Assembly (NCBI GenBank): GCA_013036105.1
Contig: JAAXCX010000003.1
Location: 124,001-188,000, forward strand
DNA: 64,000 bases
DNA from: Vulcanimicrobiota bacterium
GTDB taxonomy: Bacteria > Vulcanimicrobiota > Vulcanimicrobiia > Vulcanimicrobiales > Vulcanimicrobiaceae
Reading direction: 5' to 3'
Each line of letters starts with the position of its first letter. Positions within the stretch are counted from its first letter, which is position 1. The notes under the pieces were generated by a model. That model worked only from the letters and a program-made list of their open reading frames with translations, had not been told where the DNA came from and did no database searches. Positions 26,021 to 34,776 of this stretch are shown here, piece after piece. Both the position numbers and the translations under genes were made by a program.

Positions 26021-28113
26021 ACGGACCGGTCTTCGCGCTGATCGGCGCCAAGGGCGGATCCGGCGCGACGACCATCTGCGCGGAGCTCGCCAAGGCGATG
26101 AGCGATCGAACCGTCGCGCTTGTCGACGGCGACCTTTCGGGCCGGCGCAGCGCAGCGATACTTTTCGATTCGGTGAGAAATCTCGATGTTGCGCGCGAGG
26201 ACGGGTCGATCGCGCTCGCCCGCGCCGACGGCGTAACGCTCGCGGAGCTCGCTCCAACATACGATTCCGCTTTTACGATAAAGTTCGACGACGTCGAAGC
26301 GCTGGCGGCTTCGCTCGTCAGCACGTCTGACTACGTGCTCGCCGACATCCCGATTCCTTTTGCTGCGCCCGTTCGTCCGTTCGTCGTGAGAGCCACCCGT
26401 TTTATCGTGGTTGCCGAGCCAACGCTCTTAGGGTTGGCGTCCGCGCGAACGATGATCGGCGAGCTGAAAAAATTTGGCGTTCCGCCCTCACGCATCATGC
26501 TGCTCACAAACTGCCGCGACGGTAAACCTGTCGAAGAGCGCCTCCAGATCGAACGCGCGCTGGACGTGAAAGTCGTCAGCGAGTTGCCGTCGATCCGCGA
26601 TCGCTCGTTCGCCCGCGCACTCCAGACTCTGGAACGCACGCTTCGCAACATCCCCGCGGAAGCGCAGATTGAGGCGCTGCTCCCGTCGGCGCGCGGTTTT
26701 ATTCAGGATCGCCGGCGCGAGCCGCGTTCGGCGATGCGGCCACGCGCCGCCGTGCCCGATGTGCCGGAACGTTCCGGAAATGGAAAGGCGTCGGCACGAT
26801 CGATTCTCGTTTCACCGCGTGACCGCATCAAAACCGATATTCACGAAATGCTCGCCAAGAAAGTCAATCTCGTCGAAGCGAGTCAAGTGCACAGCGACGC
26901 CGCGAAACTCGCGGAGCTGCGCGTAAAAGTTGAAGGCATTACGCAGCAGATTCTAAGCGAGATCAGCCACAAGGGTGATCTCACGGCTGAAGAGATTGCC
27001 CAGCTCAAGGACGAGGTCGTCAACGAAGCGCTCGGTTTGGGTCCGCTCGAAGACCTTATGACCGACCCGGCGGTCACCGAAATCATGGTCAATGGCCCGA
27101 AAACCGTCTACGTCGAGCGTTTGGGAAAGATCGATCGCACCGCGAAGGAATTCACGAGCGAACAGCAGTTGCGCTTGGTGATCGAACGGATCATCGCGCC
27201 GCTGGGCCGGCGCTTAGACGAGTCCGTGCCGATGGTCGACGCGCGGCTCCCCGACGGGTCGCGCGTCAACGCCATCGTAGAACCGCTTTCGATTGACGGC
27301 GCGACGCTAACGATCCGGCGCTTTGGCACGAGCCGCTTGACCGCTCAGGATCTGCTCGAGAAAGGGTCGGCCGTTCCGCAGATTCTCGATTTCTTGCGCG
27401 CGTCGATTGAGGGCCGCCTCAACATTATCATCAGCGGCGGCACCGGCTCGGGCAAAACGACGTTCTTGAACATTCTCTCCAGCTACATTCCCGAACGCGA
27501 GCGCATCGTTACGATCGAAGACTCCGCAGAACTTTTCCTTAACCAGCCGCACGTCGTGCGCCTCGAATCGCGTCCCGCCAACATTGAAGGGCGCGGCGAG
27601 ATCGCGATCCGCGACCTGGTTCGCAACTCGCTGCGCATGCGCCCTGACCGCATCATCGTCGGCGAGTGCCGCGGCGGCGAAGCGCTGGACATGCTGCAGG
27701 CAATGAATACCGGACACGACGGTTCGCTCACCACCGCACACGCCAACTCTCCACGCGACGCGCTTTCCCGCTTGGAGACGATGGTCATGATGGCCGGTTT
27801 CGATCTCCCCGTGCGCGCGATCCGGGAACAGATCGCCAGCGCCGTCGATTTGATCGTGCAGACCGCGCGCATGCGCGACGGCAGCCGCAAGATCATTTCG
27901 GTCAGTGAGATCGTCGGCATGGAAGGCGACGTCGTCACCATGCAAGAGATCATGCGCTATCAACAGCACGGCGTCGACAAAGACTCGAAAGTTTCCGGCG
28001 AGTTTCAATACACAGGCGTACAGCCGCAGTGCCTGCGACGCTTCGACGAATACGGCATTCAATACGACGTCCGTTCGCTCTCCGGACTCGCGTCGACGGG
28101 CGCGCTATGGTAG
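26017..28113 (+). CDS. TadZ-TadA fusion: pilus localisation ATPase joined to pilus assembly ATPase
   Basis: 698 residues, two normally separate proteins in one frame. Residues 1-about 240 are the TadZ/CpaE MinD-like domain: KGGSGATT (12-19) is a deviant Walker A lacking the usual Lys before TT, as described for TadZ. After a basic linker (about 235-265) comes TadA/Cpa[15 protein letters not shown], an N-terminal helical part, then Walker [10 protein letters not shown] (K480), Walker B-like [16 protein letters not shown] and an EDSAELFL Asp/Glu box. No frameshift or stop breaks the join. TadA powers pilus assembly at the inner membrane; TadZ places it at the pole. tadB overlaps the stop by 7 nt. 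Confidence 0.93.
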   Translation: MNGPVFALIGAKGGSGATTICAELAKAMSDRTVALVDGDLSGRRSAAILFDSVRNLDVAREDGSIALARADGVTLAELAPTYDSAFTIKFDDVEALAASLVSTSDYVLADIPIPFAAPVRPFVVRATRFIVVAEPTLLGLASARTMIGELKKFGVPPSRIMLLTNCRDGKPVEERLQIERALDVKVVSELPSIRDRSFARALQTLERTLRNIPAEAQIEALLPSARGFIQDRRREPRSAMRPRAAVPDVPERSGNGKASARSILVSPRDRIKTDIHEMLAKKVNLVEASQVHSDAAKLAELRVKVEGITQQILSEISHKGDLTAEEIAQLKDEVVNEALGLGPLEDLMTDPAVTEIMVNGPKTVYVERLGKIDRTAKEFTSEQQLRLVIERIIAPLGRRLDESVPMVDARLPDGSRVNAIVEPLSIDGATLTIRRFGTSRLTAQDLLEKGSAVPQILDFLRASIEGRLNIIISGGTGSGKTTFLNILSSYIPERERIVTIEDSAELFLNQPHVVRLESRPANIEGRGEIAIRDLVRNSLRMRPDRIIVGECRGGEALDMLQAMNTGHDGSLTTAHANSPRDALSRLETMVMMAGFDLPVRAIREQIASAVDLIVQTARMRDGSRKIISVSEIVGMEGDVVTMQEIMRYQQHGVDKDSKVSGEFQYTGVQPQCLRRFDEYGIQYDVRSLSGLASTGALW

Positions 28114-28910
28114 TCACGTCCTCCGCGCTCGACTTTCGAGCCGGATCGGACAACCTCGGCAAGTTCGTCGATACGCTCGATCGCGCAGGCATCAGCACGA
28201 GCGTGCGCGATATTGCAATCCGCGTAGGGATCGGCGCCGTCGTTCTCTGGGTACTGACCGTGCGCCTCATGCATCCCTCGATAATTGGAGCGGCGCTGCT
28301 TCTTCCTTTCTGCGCAGGTGCTGCCGCCGGCGGTTTTTGGATGAACGTCCAATTCAAACTGCGCAAGCGGCGCGAACAATTCGTGCAGCAGCTCGAACTC
28401 GCGCTGCGCCTCATGGCGAGCGGCGTGCGCATCGGTTTGGGTTTGCGCCAGGCGATGGCCATCGTCATCGAAGAAATGCCCGACCCCGCGCAGCACGAGT
28501 ACATGCGCGTCATCGGCCAGACGAACATCGGCGCCAGCGTCTACGACGCCATGGACGATTTGGCAAGGCGCATGCCGGGAAACGAAACGCTCATGATGGC
28601 GCGGGCCGTGCGCATTCAGTCGCAGACCGGCGGCGATCTCGGCAAAATTCTCGAACACCTCGCCAATACGATCAAAGAACGCCGCCGCATCCAGCGTAAG
28701 ATTTCGGCGCTGACGGCTGAGGGCCGCGCGGGAGCGGTTATCCTCTCCGCGCTTCCCCCATTTCTTACGGCGTTTATCGCCCTGACCGAACACGACATGG
28801 GGCACGCGCTGCTCTTTACCACACCCGGGCATATCGCACTCGCCTTAGTCGCCGTCTTGGAAACGCTCGGCGTGATCACGTTGATGAAGATGCTGAAGGT
28901 CGAAGTATGA
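28107..28910 (+). CDS. tadB: TadB inner-membrane platform protein
   Basis: 267 residues from ATG 28107, whose bases overlap the tadZA stop (ATGGTAG). Two N-terminal helices are followed by a cytoplasmic T2SS-F domain (about 80-200: QQLELALRLMASGVRIGLG and IQSQTGGDLGKILE) and two C-terminal helices. It forms the platform with TadC that the TadA ATPase turns. Overlaps tadC by 4 nt. Confidence 0.9.
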   Translation: MVVTSSALDFRAGSDNLGKFVDTLDRAGISTSVRDIAIRVGIGAVVLWVLTVRLMHPSIIGAALLLPFCAGAAAGGFWMNVQFKLRKRREQFVQQLELALRLMASGVRIGLGLRQAMAIVIEEMPDPAQHEYMRVIGQTNIGASVYDAMDDLARRMPGNETLMMARAVRIQSQTGGDLGKILEHLANTIKERRRIQRKISALTAEGRAGAVILSALPPFLTAFIALTEHDMGHALLFTTPGHIALALVAVLETLGVITLMKMLKVEV

Positions 28911-29749
28911 TCTTCGGCATCGTCTTCTTGGGGATGGTTGCGGCATTTTTGTTCGCCGTCTCGCTCATCCCGCAGAAGAGCCCGCTTACCCGAACGCTCG
29001 AAGAACTCGAAGCCCGCGGGGCGCAGCGCGACTCTAAAGCGGTGCGTCCATTCGATAAGCTGTTTTCGCGCGAGCGGCGCAGCCGCTTACTGCGAAAACT
29101 CATGGAAGCCGGGTGGTACACGGTTACGCCGGCACAGATGGGCGCGCGCATCGTCGCGTTCGGCTGCGTCGGTCTGATCGTGTCGTTCGTTCTGCTGGCC
29201 TTCATCCACGCCAGCCTGGTCATGACGATCGTGATTACGCTCATGATGGGCTCCGGCGCTGCGTACTTGCCGTTCTCCTCGCTCGAGCGCGCGTGTGAGG
29301 CTCGCAAGCGCCAAGTGCAAAAAACGCTGCCGGATTTTCTGGATATGGTCGCTACGACGGTGCAGGCCGGCCTCTCCGTGAATGCGGCTCTGGTCTATTC
29401 CATCGATGCCGCGCCCGGCGCGCTCGGCGAAGAAATCAAGGCGACTCTATCAGAGATGCGTCTGGGCCGCTCGCGCATCGAAGCGTTGCGCGGCGCGGCC
29501 GAGCGGCTGCAGCAGCCGCAATTCAGCACGACCGTCACAGCGATCACACAGGCCGAACGGCTGGGAAGCAATATCTCCAACGTGCTGAACGAATTAGCCG
29601 AAGACGTTCGCAATCAACGCATCATGCTCGTCGAGGAGCACGCTGCCAAGCTCCCGGTAAAGATGATCTTCCCCATGGCGCTCTTCATGCTGCCGGCCAT
29701 CTTCGTCGTCATCTTCGGCGCGCTCGTCGCCAATTATTTCACGCAATGA
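28907..29749 (+). CDS. tadC: TadC inner-membrane platform protein
   Basis: 280 residues. Helices at the N-terminus, around 85-130 and at the end, with a T2SS-F domain (about 135-250: LPDFLDMVATTVQAGLSV, AERLGSNISNVLNELAED). It is the second half of the TadB-TadC pair. Overlaps of 4 nt on both sides keep the tadB-tadC-peptidase order translationally coupled. Confidence 0.9.
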   Translation: MIFGIVFLGMVAAFLFAVSLIPQKSPLTRTLEELEARGAQRDSKAVRPFDKLFSRERRSRLLRKLMEAGWYTVTPAQMGARIVAFGCVGLIVSFVLLAFIHASLVMTIVITLMMGSGAAYLPFSSLERACEARKRQVQKTLPDFLDMVATTVQAGLSVNAALVYSIDAAPGALGEEIKATLSEMRLGRSRIEALRGAAERLQQPQFSTTVTAITQAERLGSNISNVLNELAEDVRNQRIMLVEEHAAKLPVKMIFPMALFMLPAIFVVIFGALVANYFTQ

Positions 29750-30354
29750 TTATCGCATCGCTGCTCGGAGCGCTCTTCTTCGGCGCCGCCGGTTATGCGG
29801 GCTCGATCCTCGGCCTGCTCTTTGCGGAGCGCATCGAACGTTTCCCCGACGGGCCGGAGCCCGGACGCGCGCCGGTTCCGTTCCTTATTGCCGGATGCGC
29901 GATCATCGGCGCCGTCGTCGCCGCGCACGCCGATCGCGGACAGGTCTTATTGATCGCCATCGTCTGCGCCGCCTTGGTTGCCATTTGGATCACGGATTCG
30001 ATCGGCGGCATCGTGCCGGACGTTTTCACGCTGGGACCGCTCGGGCTCATCCTCATCGTCGCGCTCGCGCAGCACAACTGGTTCGCCTTCGGGTCGGCAG
30101 CGATTCCATTCGTACCGTTTGCGTTTGTGGCCATGGTCTCTCGGGGCCGCGGAATGGGATGGGGCGACGTGAAGTTGGTCGCGCTCGGAGGCGCTTTGCT
30201 GGGCGCCGAAATATCGGTGCTGGCCTTTTCGGCGGCTTGTATCGTCGCAGTCGTTCTGAACTATGCGCGCGGTCGGCGTCGCGGACCGATCGCATTCGCG
30301 CCCTATCTGGCCGCGGCGATCGGGCTGGCAATTCCGGTCGGCCTGCTGCGCTGA
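29746..30354 (+). CDS. Second A24 prepilin peptidase-like protein
   Basis: 202 residues. Both catalytic Asp contexts are present: ITDSIGGIVPDVFT (Asp in D.I.g.iPd) and GMGWGDVKL (GxGD), with about seven helices. It is longer than the CpaA of the same operon and also lacks a methylase domain (no Cys loop). Two peptidases in one Tad locus may divide work between Flp pilins and the TadE-like proteins, but this is inference. It follows tadC with an ATGA overlap. Confidence 0.8.
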   Translation: MIIASLLGALFFGAAGYAGSILGLLFAERIERFPDGPEPGRAPVPFLIAGCAIIGAVVAAHADRGQVLLIAIVCAALVAIWITDSIGGIVPDVFTLGPLGLILIVALAQHNWFAFGSAAIPFVPFAFVAMVSRGRGMGWGDVKLVALGGALLGAEISVLAFSAACIVAVVLNYARGRRRGPIAFAPYLAAAIGLAIPVGLLR

Positions 30355-30365
30355 GTGGTGACGGC

Positions 30366-30710
30366 ATGCCGAAACTGCACAACGTTACCACGGGCGAAAT
30401 CATCGCCGAGGACGTTCGCATTGCCGACGGCTGGTGGGAGCGCTTCGCGGGGCTGATTCCGCGAAGCATCGTAACGCCCGACGAAGGGCTGTGGTTCCGC
30501 GACTGCTGGGCAATCCATACGCTCATGATGAAAACGAAGATCGACGTCATCTTTTTGGACGAGCAGTCTCGAGTGTTGCGCACGCATGCGTGCGTAAAGA
30601 GAAATCGTTTTGCAGTTGCGTGCTTGGGAGCCAACGGTGTCGTAGAGCTGGGCGCGGGCGCGCTCGAAGGCCGCGACGTTCTTCCCGGCGACCGGCTGGA
30701 GTTGAAGTGA
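30366..30710 (+). CDS. DUF192 family protein
   Basis: 114 residues. The DUF192 core is clear: GWWERFAGLIPRS, LWFRDCWAIHTLMMKTKIDV and IFLDEQSRVLR, ending in the ALEGRDVLPGDRLELK segment. There is no signal peptide. The family has no agreed function, but its members are often next to Tad genes. It starts 11 nt after the peptidase and shares GTGA with the next gene. Confidence 0.8.
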   Translation: MPKLHNVTTGEIIAEDVRIADGWWERFAGLIPRSIVTPDEGLWFRDCWAIHTLMMKTKIDVIFLDEQSRVLRTHACVKRNRFAVACLGANGVVELGAGALEGRDVLPGDRLELK

Positions 30711-32020
30711 AAGGCCGCTTCGCCGCCGGCATCGTCGCGTTCGCACTTGCCACGGCGGTAGTCGCGGCGGGCGGAACGCTGCCCGAGTTTTTTATACAGC
30801 TTCGTGATCCCAATCTGTTGGGCGGCAGCATCTACGCATGGCTGCTGCATACGTTCGGGTTTTCGTTCGTACTGGGTGCGTGCGCCGCGATCACCGCCGC
30901 CGCACTCCTGATCGCCGCGTGGCGCACGCGGCTGCGCGGCGCCTCAGATTGGCACGTGGGTTTGGCGGCCGTTTTTATCGCGCTCTGCCTTATCGGACGC
31001 CTCGGCGTGAGCCTCGATCCGATCGCTTGGCTGTGCGCGGCAGTAATCTGCCTGCTGCTCGATCGCGACGACCTTTGGAGCGCAGCTGCTATCGTCACTG
31101 TAGTCGCGCTGTGGTCGCTACTGCAGGGTGGAGCGACGCTAGGCGCGCTGCTCGTTTCGCTCGCGGCGATCGCGAAGCTCGTGGAACAGAAGCAATTCGA
31201 TACCGCCGTCGCGCGGAGGTTCTGCGCGGCCGGCGCGTGCATCGCGGTTTCGCTCGTACAAGTGCATTCGGGCATACTCGCCGGGTATGGCGCTCACGCG
31301 CTCTATCTCGATTCGCTCCTCGGCGGTTCGCAGCGCGACCGTTTATGGGTCGGAGCAATCTCCCCGCGGGACCTGGGCTTCGCCGGGATCGTCATCGTGG
31401 CCGGATGGTACGGAATCCGCCGGCGCGGACGTCTCGGAGATGCGTTCGTTTTCTTCGCGCTGCTTCTGCTCTCGTTGGCGGACGCGCGTAACCTGCCGTT
31501 TTTCGGGATCGTTGCGGCGCCCGTCGTCGTCGACGCGCTTGCGAGCTACTATGTTGAAAGGCGCGAACGGCCCTCGGGCTCGCTCGCCGCATACGCGTTC
31601 GCGTTCTCGGCGGCAGCCTGCGCGTTCGTCGCCGTTATCACGGCGGTTGAGCCGAAAACGATCGCGTGGCCCAGTTCAAGCGTTGCTCCGCTCTTAAGCT
31701 CTTTGCTGCATCAACCGGGCCGCCACAACATTCTGTGCGTTCAGCCGCGCTGGTGCGATGCCGCGTCGCTCGTGCGTTCGCGCGGGCTCACGGTGGTGCT
31801 GGATGACCGGGGCGGCCTCGCGGCGCCGCTTGCGCGACGCGTTCAACGGGACGTGTCCGATGCGATTGGAAATTGGCAGGAAGATCTGCGTCGCGCAAAC
31901 GTCGACGCGATTCTCGCCGATCAGGACAGCCGCCTCATTTCACTGCTTCATGCCGACGGATGGGAAAGTACGATCTCTTCCGGCGGCGCCATCCTGTTGC
32001 AGAAGATGGGAAGGCAATGA
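30707..32020 (+). CDS. Polytopic membrane protein of unknown function, Tad-operon end
   Basis: 437 residues from GTG 30707 (overlapping the DUF192 stop). About ten membrane helices fill residues 1-320; a soluble C-terminal domain follows with LCVQPRWC (C-x5-C), LDDRGGLAAP and VDAILADQDS. The next gene has the same layout and a matching C-terminal domain, so the two are divergent tandem paralogues. Similar proteins are membrane glycosyltransferase-like, but no catalytic motif is clear. A role in modifying pilins or surface sugars is a guess. Confidence 0.55.
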   Translation: MKGRFAAGIVAFALATAVVAAGGTLPEFFIQLRDPNLLGGSIYAWLLHTFGFSFVLGACAAITAAALLIAAWRTRLRGASDWHVGLAAVFIALCLIGRLGVSLDPIAWLCAAVICLLLDRDDLWSAAAIVTVVALWSLLQGGATLGALLVSLAAIAKLVEQKQFDTAVARRFCAAGACIAVSLVQVHSGILAGYGAHALYLDSLLGGSQRDRLWVGAISPRDLGFAGIVIVAGWYGIRRRGRLGDAFVFFALLLLSLADARNLPFFGIVAAPVVVDALASYYVERRERPSGSLAAYAFAFSAAACAFVAVITAVEPKTIAWPSSSVAPLLSSLLHQPGRHNILCVQPRWCDAASLVRSRGLTVVLDDRGGLAAPLARRVQRDVSDAIGNWQEDLRRANVDAILADQDSRLISLLHADGWESTISSGGAILLQKMGRQ

Positions 32021-33429
32021 GGATCGCCTGGGCCGTTATCGCCATCTTCGGCGCGCGCTTTGCTGCGATCGCCTGGCATTATCGCGGTCAAGACGCCGAC
32101 CTCGCCTGGCAACAATGGCTGGGCAACCAAGTGCTCACGCTGCACCGCATTCCGTCAGCGCTAGGCCTTGAAACATTTACGGCGTCCGGTGCTCATTGGG
32201 TCGCCCAAGAGTGGCTGTTTAGCACGGCCGTCGCTGCAACGATTTCTACGGATCGCTATTATCTGCTCGCGATTGCCGTCGCCCTCGCGGCAGCCTGCGC
32301 GCTCGCGGTGACGGCTTGGCGCGCGCGCCGGCGCGGCGCTTCGCCGTTCGCTACGGCACTCACGGTCGCGCTGGTCGGATTTACGATGATGCAATCCTTC
32401 GGCGTGCGCGCGCAGATCTTCGGATGGGCGCTCCTGGCCGTCATCATGCTCTTGCTCGACTTAGAGTCCCCCCTAATATTCTTGATCATCCCGCTGACGG
32501 TTCTGTGGGCGAACATTCACGCCAGCGCGCTCATCGTGCCCGCGCTTGTGGGAATCTGGGCACTTGGCACGGCAATCGAGGACCGCGGCTGGACGCCGCG
32601 CGTGGAGCGCAACGTGGTGCTGACATTCGGGACGTGTCTCGCCGTTTTGCTGACGCCGTTCTCCTGGCACTTGCCGGCTTATGCAGTTGCGTTGCAAACG
32701 AGCGCAATACGCGCCTCGATCAGTGAATGGCGGCCGCCCGATATCACGATTACGTCTTTTTCGGCCGGCTTGCTGCCGCTCATAGCGATGGGATGCTTCT
32801 TCGGGATCGCCGCCCCGCGCGAGCGCTGGCGCGACGGAATGCTGTTCGCGGTTACGACGGTCCTTGCGTTCACCGCGATCCGGCATATGTCTCTTTGCGC
32901 GATCGTTATCGCGCCGATGGTCGCGCAGCGTTTGAGCAGCGCGATCCCGCAGCATGCGCGACTAAACGTCGTGCTCAGCGAACGGTTCAGTCAGGGCCTC
33001 ATCATCACTTCGAGCGTTCTCGCCGCGATACTCATCATCGTTACGCTCAACCAAGCGCCGGCGATCGCGCGTTCGTCCTTGCCCGAGACCGCGATCACCC
33101 GGATTGCGCAATCGCCCGGCGTGCACAAACTCTACTGCGAAGACTTCGCTTGGTGCAGTTTAGCGCTGCCGCAAAAGAACGTGCGCGTCTTCCTCGATGG
33201 CAGGTGCGACCCGTTTCCGGCTGCGGTCTGGCGCGCCTATCTCGATGTTGAAAACGTCACGCCGCGTTGGTCGGCCGTTCTCGACAAGTACTCCGTCGAT
33301 GCCGTGTTAACGAAACCGGGAAGACCGCTGGCCCAAGTGCTGGCCCTACGCGCCGGCTGGCGCGTCTTCTACCGAGACGCCCGCTACGTCGTTTTTACGC
33401 GTGACGGCGTACGCACCGCAGAGCGCTAA
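32017..33429 (+). CDS. Polytopic membrane protein, paralogue of the preceding gene
   Basis: 470 residues from ATG 32017 (ATGA overlap). The N-terminus has DADLAWQQWLGNQVL then AQEWLF, like membrane proteins of a glycosyltransferase-like family with a D-x-x-L-W-x-H-x3-G signature. About ten helices, then a C-terminal domain with YCEDFAWC (C-x5-C), RVFLDGRCDPFP and VDAVLTKPG, aligned with the preceding protein. The final 84 nt are overlapped by the GT87-like gene on the other strand. Confidence 0.55.
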   Translation: MRIAWAVIAIFGARFAAIAWHYRGQDADLAWQQWLGNQVLTLHRIPSALGLETFTASGAHWVAQEWLFSTAVAATISTDRYYLLAIAVALAAACALAVTAWRARRRGASPFATALTVALVGFTMMQSFGVRAQIFGWALLAVIMLLLDLESPLIFLIIPLTVLWANIHASALIVPALVGIWALGTAIEDRGWTPRVERNVVLTFGTCLAVLLTPFSWHLPAYAVALQTSAIRASISEWRPPDITITSFSAGLLPLIAMGCFFGIAAPRERWRDGMLFAVTTVLAFTAIRHMSLCAIVIAPMVAQRLSSAIPQHARLNVVLSERFSQGLIITSSVLAAILIIVTLNQAPAIARSSLPETAITRIAQSPGVHKLYCEDFAWCSLALPQKNVRVFLDGRCDPFPAAVWRAYLDVENVTPRWSAVLDKYSVDAVLTKPGRPLAQVLALRAGWRVFYRDARYVVFTRDGVRTAER

Positions 33430-34776
33430 CGAGACCAAGCCGGTCCAGGTCGGCAGTTTCGGGATCCACCACACCAATCCGGCGCTCGAGGTTTGATCCG
33501 AGATATGCTGCGCCCAAGACGCTTCGGCGAGGAGCGGATCGAGCGACGCCTGCGCCGCATGCGGTGCAGTTTGCGGACCCAGATGCCACGCGACCAGGAT
33601 GGCCGCAGAACAAAATAGCGCCGCGCCGAGCCCCAGCCGCAGCGACGACTGCACGGAGCCGCGCAGCACGACCAGCGCGATCGCGATCGTTCCGGCCACG
33701 ACTGGTACGACCAGTGCCGGCTGCGTAACGATTGACTGCCACGGAAGCGCCACGAGCACCAGCGAGACCGCCGCGAATCTTTGCGCGATCAGGCGCGTGC
33801 GCGCGTAAAGCAGCAATGCCGCCGGAAAGGCCAGCGTGATCTCGCTGTAATGAATAAACGATCCGAACGTTACGGCAAGCGCCGCCGGAATCAGCAAGAG
33901 GAACGCGGGATCTGCAAACCGGCGCGCCGCTGCGCCGGCCAGCCAAACACCGAGAACGACGGAGAGCAGATAAGAAAGATTTCCCGCAGCCAAAGCAACT
34001 CGGTCCGGCGCGCCCAAACCTTGCGCGAACCACGTCATGCTGTACTGCGTAACGAAACCGATCTCCGATGCGGCGTGGTTGGGCAGGACGCGCGTGAAGT
34101 AGGATATCGCCAATTGCGGACCGCCGATCGTCAGGTCGATCGCGGCAAGTGCGGCGCAGAGCAGCGCAACCGGCAGGCGTACCGCGCGATGCCAAATGAA
34201 GAGCGCCAAAAAGACCGGCAGCGCAACGTGCGGCAGCAAAGCGACGACGGCAAGCGCCGCGATCAGCGGCGCGTTTACGCCCCGCCGCAGCGCGAGTGCT
34301 GCGGCGGCCAGCGCGGCGAAAATAACCGGCGCGAGTTCCCCGTACGGAATCACCGCAACGCTGAAAGCGACGGCAAGCAGCGTCAAAACCGCGTAAGGCG
34401 GACGCTGCGTCAACCGAGCCGTAAGAGCGCAAGCCGCTGCCGTGCACGCCAGCAGCAAAACAAACCACGCTACCGCAGCGAGCGGATACGGAAGCAGCGC
34501 GAAGATCGCGAACAGCGCCAGGGCGTAACCGGGAAAGGGGGCCGGCAGATCGACTTGATCGCGTGCCGTGTGCAGTCCGAATGGCTGCGGCACTTGTTCG
34601 CAGTGCAGCAGCGGAGCCGCGGTATAGGGATTCGCTCCGTGCAAGAGTGTGGAGCCGCCGCAGTAGAACGCGCGAAAATCGCCCAGGAGCATGCGCCCCT
34701 GCGAATTGACGACGAGTTGCCAAGCTAAAACGGCGCACGCCGCGATCACGAGCGCGGCGAGAACCGGTTTACGCAC
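33346..34776 (-). CDS. GT87-like membrane glycosyltransferase
   Basis: 476 residues, about eleven helices. The N-terminal loop GDFRAFYCGGSTLLHGANPY has the Asp-Phe/Tyr and NPY pattern of GT-C type family 87 (DUF2029) mannosyl/arabinosyl transferases using polyprenyl-phosphate sugars. Catalytic Asp in GDFRAF is the expected one. Its last 84 nt lie over the 3' end of the rightward gene, and its first 8 nt overlap the regulator upstream. Substrate not predictable. Confidence 0.7.
   Translation of the reverse strand: MRKPVLAALVIAACAVLAWQLVVNSQGRMLLGDFRAFYCGGSTLLHGANPYTAAPLLHCEQVPQPFGLHTARDQVDLPAPFPGYALALFAIFALLPYPLAAVAWFVLLLACTAAACALTARLTQRPPYAVLTLLAVAFSVAVIPYGELAPVIFAALAAAALALRRGVNAPLIAALAVVALLPHVALPVFLALFIWHRAVRLPVALLCAALAAIDLTIGGPQLAISYFTRVLPNHAASEIGFVTQYSMTWFAQGLGAPDRVALAAGNLSYLLSVVLGVWLAGAAARRFADPAFLLLIPAALAVTFGSFIHYSEITLAFPAALLLYARTRLIAQRFAAVSLVLVALPWQSIVTQPALVVPVVAGTIAIALVVLRGSVQSSLRLGLGAALFCSAAILVAWHLGPQTAPHAAQASLDPLLAEASWAQHISDQTSSAGLVWWIPKLPTWTGLVSLALCGAYAVTRKNDVAGVSVEDAPAGA

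Noticed and set aside
30434-30706. Longer start for the membrane protein at 30707
   Set aside because: The extension lies over DUF192 in another frame and is Arg-rich; GTG 30707 couples with the DUF192 stop and starts at a membrane helix.
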